The position numbers were made by a program, and so were the translations under genes. From JBAXGE01 sp044344145 (GTDB lineage: Bacteria; Planctomycetota; Phycisphaerae; WQYP01), in contig JBIJDM010000002.1 in assembly GCA_044344145.1 (NCBI GenBank), forward strand, positions 1 through 42,186: 42,186 bases of DNA, in the 5' to 3' direction. Numbering within the stretch: position 1 is the stretch's first letter; the number at the start of each line of letters is the position of its first letter. Shown piece after piece: positions 32,346 to 39,328 of the stretch. The notes beneath the pieces are model-generated. The model saw only the letters and a program-made list of their open reading frames with translations, was not told the DNA's origin and did no database searches.

Positions 32346-33071
32346 TTATGATTTCTTCCACACCCGGTATAACGTGCCGCATTGCGGTTGGCCAGCAAAG
32401 TCTTTGCCTTCCAGCGGTTCGGCTTTGATGGCAAAACCCGCACTCACGGCTTCCAGCGGAAAATCTTCCGCGCTGCGGCGCTGCGGATCGGATACCCAGG
32501 CGACCCCGCCGGGGGCCAGTAGCGCCTCAATGGCACCCAGCAACAACGGATGTAAACGCCGTTCATACAGCACATCCGAAGCGATAATCCAGGTAAATTT
32601 TTCCGCCACGGGCGCACGCCAATCCATCGGTGCGGTGCGCACCTGCTGGGGGGAAATCCCGTTCCGCAGGGCATTATGTTCGGCAAATTCCACGGCTTTG
32701 GCGTCGTAGTCCGTGAACAGAACGTCCCAACCGCGCTGAGCGGCGGCTATCCCTGCCAGCCCCAGGCCGCACCCCAGTTCAATCGTCCGCGCCACCTGCC
32801 CCGGTATGATTACCGGCGGCGCACTGGTGGCACTCAGGATGTAATTTGCCATCATCAGACTGCTGGGCCAGATTACCGGCCAATAGGGCATGTAGTTATC
32901 GGCTTTATACCGGGCATGGGTCTCGGGGTCATCTAGCAGGGCATCGGGATTGGCCGGGGCCAAGAGCTGCACCTGCCCCGCACAGGTCTCCAGCAGATGA
33001 ATCCGGGTGGCGATGTGCGCGGATAAACGGGCGGCACCGGCGGTGATGGCATCGGGTTGGGCGTTGGTCAC
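32346..33071 (-). CDS. Class I SAM-dependent methyltransferase
   Basis: A 241-residue Rossmann methyltransferase. The SAM-binding motif E-L-G-C-G-L-G-L-A-G-I lies near 98-108, the acidic strand-2 end is T-D-Y-D, and A-S-D-V-L-Y-E is motif IV. The N-terminal P-Y-W-P-V-I-W-P-S-S segment and D-V-L-Y-E-R-R pattern fit the METTL21/Nnt1-like family, many of which methylate protein lysines, though the bacterial substrates are largely unknown. No obvious partner gene. It diverges from the GT-C glycosyltransferase gene across a 62-bp gap. Confidence 0.85.
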   Translation of the reverse strand: MTNAQPDAITAGAARLSAHIATRIHLLETCAGQVQLLAPANPDALLDDPETHARYKADNYMPYWPVIWPSSLMMANYILSATSAPPVIIPGQVARTIELGCGLGLAGIAAAQRGWDVLFTDYDAKAVEFAEHNALRNGISPQQVRTAPMDWRAPVAEKFTWIIASDVLYERRLHPLLLGAIEALLAPGGVAWVSDPQRRSAEDFPLEAVSAGFAIKAEPLEGKDFAGQPQCGTLYRVWKKS

Positions 33072-33133
33072 AAATCATACTCCTTGGCGGGTTTCCTGCC
33101 CGCCGCTTTGGCGGTATCTTACCGCATACACGC

Positions 33134-34846
33134 ATGATGCACGAACCACCGCCAACCTCGCCCTTGTGTAATCGTTCCGCCACGCGCTGGCCGTGGCTGG
33201 CGACCGGGCTCGTGATGGTAATTTACTTTTGTGTGGTATTACGTTGGATCAGTGCCAGCACCGCCATCCCCACGTTTGATCAGGCGGCTTATGTCGAGCA
33301 GTCCTATTATCTGGCCGATTTGCTATACCATCGCCCCCTGCAGCTACTTAATCCGTGGGCGCTGATCGGCGGAGATTGGGCCAACCGTCCCCCGCTGTTT
33401 CCGTTAATCACAGCGCCCTTGGGGATGCAAGCGGATCCGCGTCTGCTGGCCATGGTTTGGCTGGGTGCCCGCATGGCCGTGCTGGGTCTTGCGCTCTACG
33501 CATTAGCCCGGCGCATCGGCCCCGGCTGGTGGTTGCCCGCGGCCAGCGCGGTGATTCTGGCCCATCCCAATAATCTGACAGTCTATCCGCATCTGCTCAT
33601 GGCCGATCAGATGTTTGAGATGGTAGGGCTATTGGTCTGGGTTATCGGCTTGTATTATCTGGATCAACCCACCTGGCGCCGGGGGATCGGCTTTGTCTTG
33701 AGCATGATTGCGCTGCTCTTGATCAAACCCGCCGCGCTGGCGTGGGCGTTTCCGCTGGTGATGATCTGCGGTTGGGTCTTGTACCGGCAACATCGGTTAT
33801 CAGCCAAGTCCCGGCAATGGTGGGTGACCACGGTCCTGATCCCCGCCGGGGTGGGGCTGGGATTACTGGCGTTGCTGGCCACCACGCGGTATCTGCCCTC
33901 AGTCGTGGGGCAATATGCCGACGGGGCCCGTGGTTACTGGGCCACCAAAACCAGTTGGATTGAGCAGGCCCGGATGGCCGGTTGGTTGCTGGCGCCATGG
34001 CTATTAGTCCCGTTGCTAATGATCCTCCGCAAACGCCAGCTTAACCTTATGTTTATCAGTGCCCTGCTGATGGGGCTTTGGTGGTGGATTTTCAATGCGT
34101 ATATCACTTACACCCTCGATGCCCGGATCATTTCCGCCATGTCGACGGTGGTCGTCGTGGGCATCCTGACCGCAATCACCAACCGCACTGGGCAGATCAT
34201 CACGACTCTGGTGGCATTGGGATTTTTCACACTCAGCCTGCTGAGTGCCACGGGCCACTTGCCGGTGGCCATCCGGGATCGATTGGCCCCGCTGTGCCCG
34301 TTGGGCGTTGTGCAACAGCCCAGCGTGGAAGTGGGCTTGCTCCCGATGGCGGTCAATACCAATGCCACCATCGGCATACTGGCCCCGGAGGCACCGCACC
34401 GTCTGATGCTGCTGTGTCACGATGATTTCACCGAGACCATCGCGTTCCGTCTGGCGCTGCGCCGGCTGGGGGTGGCGGACCAATATCGCTTTGAATACTT
34501 CTGCTGGCATGGCACGGATCAGGACCTGACCCACACCTTCGGCCCCGGCGGGAACCAATGGTTTATCACCAAACAACATCGTCAGGCCACCCCGCTGCAA
34601 GGGGATGCTTTTCTCAATCTTACGGCCCTGCATAAATTGGCAACTAATCCCGACAGCCCCATCGCGGCGCGGTTTGTGCGCGTGCTGGAGCAGGAAGTCC
34701 AACTGCCCGACCACCACGACACACTGACGCTCTGGCAGCTACCCACGCCGCTGAGTCCCGCCGAAATCCGCGCCGCGGCGGCGTACATACTACCGCTGTA
34801 CACAGGTAAACCGGGCGCTGCGGGCATTGCCCGGCAGGCGCAATAA
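33134..34846 (+). CDS. GT-C fold membrane glycosyltransferase (ArnT/PMT-like)
   Basis: A 570-residue polytopic protein with about nine transmembrane helices in the first two thirds and a soluble C-terminal domain. After the first helix comes T-F-D-Q-A-A-Y, an acidic motif at the usual site of the catalytic Asp in GT39/ArnT-like enzymes, which transfer sugars from polyprenyl-phosphate donors on the outer face of the membrane. Donor and acceptor are unknown. The C-terminal ~200 residues match no family I can name. ATG at 33134 and ATG at 33137 are both possible; neither has a strong ribosome site. It ends 5 bp before the convergent gcvP. Confidence 0.75.
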   Translation: MMHEPPPTSPLCNRSATRWPWLATGLVMVIYFCVVLRWISASTAIPTFDQAAYVEQSYYLADLLYHRPLQLLNPWALIGGDWANRPPLFPLITAPLGMQADPRLLAMVWLGARMAVLGLALYALARRIGPGWWLPAASAVILAHPNNLTVYPHLLMADQMFEMVGLLVWVIGLYYLDQPTWRRGIGFVLSMIALLLIKPAALAWAFPLVMICGWVLYRQHRLSAKSRQWWVTTVLIPAGVGLGLLALLATTRYLPSVVGQYADGARGYWATKTSWIEQARMAGWLLAPWLLVPLLMILRKRQLNLMFISALLMGLWWWIFNAYITYTLDARIISAMSTVVVVGILTAITNRTGQIITTLVALGFFTLSLLSATGHLPVAIRDRLAPLCPLGVVQQPSVEVGLLPMAVNTNATIGILAPEAPHRLMLLCHDDFTETIAFRLALRRLGVADQYRFEYFCWHGTDQDLTHTFGPGGNQWFITKQHRQATPLQGDAFLNLTALHKLATNPDSPIAARFVRVLEQEVQLPDHHDTLTLWQLPTPLSPAEIRAAAAYILPLYTGKPGAAGIARQAQ

Positions 34847-34851
34847 GCCTA

Positions 34852-37803
34852 TCAGTTAACCAGCGCATCCATTCCAGCGCAACTGCAGACCAGATTACGG
34901 TCACCGTAGGGATTATCAATCCGCGCCACGGCGGGCCAGAATTTGTACGCCTTCAGCCACGGGGCGGGATAGGCCGCCTGCTGGCGGGTGTAGCCATGGG
35001 TCCAGGTATCCCCGCAGACCATAGCCGCAGTGTGCGGGGCCTGCTTGAGGGGGTTATCGGTGCGCGAAAGCTTGCCTTCGGCGATGTCCTGAATCTCCTG
35101 CCGGATGGCGATCATGGCGTCACAGAAGCGGTCCAATTCCGCCTTGGATTCACTTTCCGTGGGCTCGATCATCAGCGTACCGGGCACAGGCCAGCTCATG
35201 GTCGGGGCATGGAAGCCATAATCCATGAGTCGTTTGGCCACATCTTCAGGCTTGATCCCGGCGCTGGCCTCGAAGGGCCGCAGGTCAATAATGAACTCGT
35301 GGGCACACAAACCGTGCGGGCCTTTGAACAGAATCGGATAGTGGGTTTCCAGCCGGTGCCGCATGTAGTTGGCGTTAAGGATCGCCACCTGCGTGGCCAT
35401 CCGCAAACCGGTGGTGCCCATGGCACAAATGTAGGCATAACTGATCGGCAAGATGCTGGCGCTGCCAAACTTGGCCGCAGAAACCGCCCCGGCGGTTTTG
35501 GCATCATACGCCAGCGGATCGCAGGGCAGATACGGCACCAGATGCTTGGCCACGCAGATCGGGCCCATGCCCGGACCGCCACCACCGTGGGGGATGCAGA
35601 ACGTTTTGTGCAGGTTGATATGGCAGACGTCCGCGCCAATTTCACGCGGCCGGCAGACACAAACCTGCGCGTTCATGTTGGCGCCGTCCAGATACACCTG
35701 TCCGCCGTGGGCGTGGATGGTGCGGGTCACTTCCTTGATGTTGGCCTCGAACACGCCGTGTGTGGAAGGATAGGTGATCATCAGGCACGCCAGATTATCG
35801 GCGTGGGTCTGCGCCTGGGTGCGCAGGTCTTGTAGATCAATATTGCCCTCGCTGTCGCACGCCACGGGCACCACGGTCAGCCCCGCCACCACGGCGCTGG
35901 CGGGATTGGTGCCATGCGCGGAGGTGGGAATCAGACAGATATTGCGATGCCCCTGCCCTTTGGCTTCCAGATAGGCGCGGATGGTGATCAGGCCGGCATA
36001 TTCGCCCTGCGAACCGGCGTTGGGTTGCAAGCTGCAACCCGACAGGCCGGTCACCCGGATCAGCGCTTTGCTCAGGGCATCGAGCAATCGGGTATAACCG
36101 CGGGCCTGCCGTTTGGGGGCATAGGGATGCAACTGACTGACTTCCGGCCAGGTCACCGGAAGCATTTCCACCGTGGCGTTGAGCTTCATGGTGCACGACC
36201 CCAGCGGGATCATGGATTGGGTCAGCGACAGATCGCGGCTTTCCAGCCGTTTGATATAACGGAGCATCTCGGTTTCGCTGTGGTACGAGTTGAAAACCGG
36301 ATGGGTCAAAAACGCACTGGTGCGTTGTAAGGCGGGCGGGATAAAGCTATAGGTACGGGTGGTGACCGAGACCGTCGGGTCCAGCGCCAGCCGGCCTTCG
36401 CAACACAGGCGGATCAGATGATGCGACTCATTGGCCGTGGTGGTTTCATCAAAACTCACTCCGACGGTGTTATCTGCAAACAAGCGGACATTGTAGTTAT
36501 TTTTGCGCAGGGTCTCGACCATTTCTTCCGCCGTCACCCCGATGGGTTCGAAGCGCACCGTGTCAAAACACTGCCGGGTTTTCATGATGTGGCCGAAACC
36601 GCGGATGTTGGTGGCAAATTCCGCCATCAGGGCCTGAACGCGCTGGGCAATGCGGCGCAGCCCGGCGGGGCCATGATACTGGGCATACATGCTGGCCATA
36701 ATCGCCAGCAGCACCTGCGCGGTGCAGATATTGCTGGTGGCTTTGTCGCGCCGGATATGTTGTTCGCGGGTCTGCAAACTCAATCGCAATGCGGGCTGGC
36801 CGTTGGCATCTTTTGACACCCCCACCAGCCGGCCGGGCATCTTGCGTACCAATTCGGGCCGGGTGGCCATAAAGGCCGCGTGCGGCCCGCCATAACCCAT
36901 GGGGATACCAAACCGTTGGGCGCTACCGACCACGATATCCGCGCCCCACTCGCCGGGGGGTTTGAGCAGCGTCAGCGCCAGCAGATCCGTGGCCACGACC
37001 ACCAAACCGCCGACCGCATGCACCGCGTTCACCAGCGTGGTGTGATCAAAAATGTTGCCCGAGGTATCGGGATACTGTACCAACACGCCACATACTTCGG
37101 GCGTGATGGGATAATTCAAGATATCCGCCACCACGCGGCAATCCACGCCCTGCCAGCGGGTACGGGTTTTAACCACGGCCAGCGTTTGGGGATGGCACTG
37201 GTCCGAGACCAGAAACACCCGCTTCTGCTCCACTGCATCCGCAACGCTGCCAAAGACCATATTGATAGCTTCCGCCGCGGCCGTGGCTTCGTCCAGCAGC
37301 GACGAATTGGCCATGGGCAGACCGGTCAGGTCGGCAATCATAGTTTGAAAGTTCAGCAGCGCTTCCAGACGACCCTGGGAAATTTCCGCCTGATACGGGG
37401 TGTACTGGGTATACCAGCCGGGATTTTCCAGCACATTACGCAGGATCACGCCGGGCGTGCTGGTGTCGTAATACCCCTGACCGATCAGCGAGCGCATGAT
37501 GGTGTTTTGGCTGAACAGGTACTTCATTTCCTTGATCAGTTCCCGTTCGCCCAGCGCCGGCCCCACGGTAATGGCATCGCGCCGGCGGATATCTTTCGGC
37601 ACGGCGGCATTGGATAGCGCATCGAGATCGCGGTAGCCCAGTTCGGTCAGCATCTGGTCCAATTCCGCCTGGGGACTGCCCAAATGGCGGAAGAGGAACG
37701 TATCGCAGGCTTCTACATTCGCGGCCGGGGCCTTGTCGTAGTAGTACGCGGTCATCACCCCACCATCGAGCGCGAGCGAACGGAAAGCCGGATTAAATTC
37801 CAT
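34852..37803 (-). CDS. gcvP: Glycine dehydrogenase (decarboxylating), P-protein
   Basis: A 983-residue single-chain P-protein of the glycine cleavage system, which decarboxylates glycine with PLP and passes the aminomethyl group to lipoylated H-protein. It opens with L-F-R-H-L-G-S (T/L-x-R-H-x-G family start) after a ~38-residue extension. The N-terminal half (non-catalytic in the alpha2 type) includes N-P-G-W-Y-T-Q-Y-T-P-Y-Q-A-E; the catalytic half has D-V-C-H-I-N-L-H-K-T-F with the PLP lysine K733, then the glycine-rich H-G-G-G-G-P-G. Length fits the fused ~950-residue class. AGGA precedes the ATG by nine bases. No gcvT or gcvH is next to it, so those lie elsewhere. Leader contains a hairpin but no recognisable glycine riboswitch. 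Confidence 0.97.
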   Translation of the reverse strand: MEFNPAFRSLALDGGVMTAYYYDKAPAANVEACDTFLFRHLGSPQAELDQMLTELGYRDLDALSNAAVPKDIRRRDAITVGPALGERELIKEMKYLFSQNTIMRSLIGQGYYDTSTPGVILRNVLENPGWYTQYTPYQAEISQGRLEALLNFQTMIADLTGLPMANSSLLDEATAAAEAINMVFGSVADAVEQKRVFLVSDQCHPQTLAVVKTRTRWQGVDCRVVADILNYPITPEVCGVLVQYPDTSGNIFDHTTLVNAVHAVGGLVVVATDLLALTLLKPPGEWGADIVVGSAQRFGIPMGYGGPHAAFMATRPELVRKMPGRLVGVSKDANGQPALRLSLQTREQHIRRDKATSNICTAQVLLAIMASMYAQYHGPAGLRRIAQRVQALMAEFATNIRGFGHIMKTRQCFDTVRFEPIGVTAEEMVETLRKNNYNVRLFADNTVGVSFDETTTANESHHLIRLCCEGRLALDPTVSVTTRTYSFIPPALQRTSAFLTHPVFNSYHSETEMLRYIKRLESRDLSLTQSMIPLGSCTMKLNATVEMLPVTWPEVSQLHPYAPKRQARGYTRLLDALSKALIRVTGLSGCSLQPNAGSQGEYAGLITIRAYLEAKGQGHRNICLIPTSAHGTNPASAVVAGLTVVPVACDSEGNIDLQDLRTQAQTHADNLACLMITYPSTHGVFEANIKEVTRTIHAHGGQVYLDGANMNAQVCVCRPREIGADVCHINLHKTFCIPHGGGGPGMGPICVAKHLVPYLPCDPLAYDAKTAGAVSAAKFGSASILPISYAYICAMGTTGLRMATQVAILNANYMRHRLETHYPILFKGPHGLCAHEFIIDLRPFEASAGIKPEDVAKRLMDYGFHAPTMSWPVPGTLMIEPTESESKAELDRFCDAMIAIRQEIQDIAEGKLSRTDNPLKQAPHTAAMVCGDTWTHGYTRQQAAYPAPWLKAYKFWPAVARIDNPYGDRNLVCSCAGMDALVN

Positions 37804-38089
37804 GAGTTACAGTCCTATTTATTTGCCAAAAGAAACGGCCCAAACATAAAGTTGGGCCTGCAAAATGTCAGAGTTTACCAAAAGCATCTTAAATGTGTTA
37901 GGGGACGGGGCATGGTATAATCCTTAAACATCTGCATGATGGCTACTTACGTACTTTTATTCATGCTTTCGTGGTGCGGAATACATTCTGATTCGATCGC
38001 AACCTGCGGTTGAACGTCTTTCCCGACGCGTAAGGACGCGGCTATAATATTGAACGTTTAATAAATAACGCCTTGAGGAGTCTATTTTG
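37804..38089. other. Divergent intergenic region, gcvP / RND pump
   Basis: 286 bp holding the leaders of both divergent genes. A hairpin with 7-bp perfect arms (37837-37843 with 37852-37858) lies ~35 bp before the gcvP start and could affect its translation. The plus-strand half contains the RND promoter. No small gene is supported. Confidence 0.55.
38019..38048 (+). promoter_or_regulatory. Candidate promoter for the RND pump operon
   Basis: A perfect TATAAT at 38043-38048 with a weak -35 word TTTCCC (38019-38024) at 18 bp. The ATG at 38090 follows 41 bp later with GAGGAG (38075-38080). The poor -35 may mean an activator is needed. Confidence 0.45.
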
Positions 38090-39328
38090 ATGTCCCTTAT
38101 TTTTCCCCCCATAACCCCATGGCACCAGCGTCCCTTGTGGGCCTGCAGTATTGGCCTGTGTCTGTTTTTATCGGTCGCGGGTTGCCGTGAACATAAAACT
38201 TCTGCGCCCGCGCCGGAGGCGGTGCGGGTGGCCAAGTTGGTGCCGGAAGAGATCACCCTCGCCACACGCTTCAGTGCTACGGTACGCCCCCGGCAGAGCG
38301 TGGACCTGGCCTTCAAAGTACCCGGGCGGGTGCAATATTTGTATAAAACCGATGGACTGCGTTTTGTCCAAGAAGGCGACCGCGTGGCCAAGGATACCAT
38401 TCTGGCGAAACTCGATACCGCCGATGCCCAGCGCGATGTGGATGTGGCCAACGCCCAATTGGGTGCGGTGACCGAGGCGGTGCGCAAAGCCCAGTCGAAT
38501 CTGGACCAGGCCCAGCGTGATTTTGAACGGACTGCCGGGCTGTATGAACGCCGCGTGGCCACGCAAAAGGAATTCGAAGACAACCGTACCCGGCTGGATG
38601 CCGCCAAAGCGGATCACACCGGGGCCCAGCGCAATTTGGAAGCAGCCGCAGGCACGCTGGCGCAGGCCGGGGCGCGGCTGCAGGACTGCACGCTGCAAGT
38701 CCCCATCAATAATGCCACGATCGTATTGCGCGCCATCGAGCCCGATGAGGTGATTCCCGCGGGCCGGCAGGCGTTCCGTATTATGGATGTTTCCGAAGTC
38801 CGGGTGGCTTTTGGCGTGCCCGATACCATGCTGGGCGGGGCGCTGGCGGGAGAAAGCGTCAATACCGTCAGTCTGGGGCAGGAAATTGAAATTCAAGCCG
38901 ACGCGTTTGAAGGCAGTCGGTTTACCGGACGCATCACCAAAATCGCCGCGGCGGCGGATGCCGATTCGCGGACCTTTCTCACCGAAGTCACGGTGCCCAA
39001 TCCCGATGGCCGACTGAAATCCGGCATGATCGTCACGCTCTCGGTGGGCCAAAAACGCAGCAATATGCTGCTCGTACCGATGCATGCCGTACAACGCGGG
39101 GTGGGGCCGCAGGATACCGTGCTCTATGTCATCAACGAAAAAACCGGCAACACCGCCCAACCGCGGCAGGTCCGGCTCGGGGCGGTCTATGATCAACGCG
39201 TCGAAATCCGTCCCGGCAGTGAAGTCAAACCCGGCGATCGGATCGTCATCAGCGGCGCCAACCGCATCGTGACGGACCAGCCGCTGATTATTCTGCCCGC
39301 AGACCCCAGCCCGGCGGTGCGGCCATGA
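38090..39328 (+). CDS. RND efflux periplasmic adaptor lipoprotein (HlyD/AcrA family)
   Basis: A 412-residue membrane-fusion protein. The N-terminal hydrophobic segment ends in a lipobox (V-A-G-C), so it is probably lipid-anchored in the inner membrane. The barrel-sandwich half begins T-R-F-S-A-T-V-R-P-R-Q-S-V and includes V-P-G-R-V; a helical hairpin at ~115-200 is rich in A, Q and R; the beta-barrel and membrane-proximal parts follow, with L-V-P-M-H-A-V. It should join the RND pump to an outer-membrane channel; no TolC gene is in the window. TTG at 38087 is in frame directly before ATG 38090; ATG with GAGGAG nine bases before is preferred. Its stop overlaps the next ATG (ATGA). Confidence 0.93.
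   Translation: MSLIFPPITPWHQRPLWACSIGLCLFLSVAGCREHKTSAPAPEAVRVAKLVPEEITLATRFSATVRPRQSVDLAFKVPGRVQYLYKTDGLRFVQEGDRVAKDTILAKLDTADAQRDVDVANAQLGAVTEAVRKAQSNLDQAQRDFERTAGLYERRVATQKEFEDNRTRLDAAKADHTGAQRNLEAAAGTLAQAGARLQDCTLQVPINNATIVLRAIEPDEVIPAGRQAFRIMDVSEVRVAFGVPDTMLGGALAGESVNTVSLGQEIEIQADAFEGSRFTGRITKIAAAADADSRTFLTEVTVPNPDGRLKSGMIVTLSVGQKRSNMLLVPMHAVQRGVGPQDTVLYVINEKTGNTAQPRQVRLGAVYDQRVEIRPGSEVKPGDRIVISGANRIVTDQPLIILPADPSPAVRP

Noticed and set aside
37804..38089. Glycine riboswitch before gcvP
   Set aside because: Conserved aptamer core not recognised by eye; only a simple hairpin is present.
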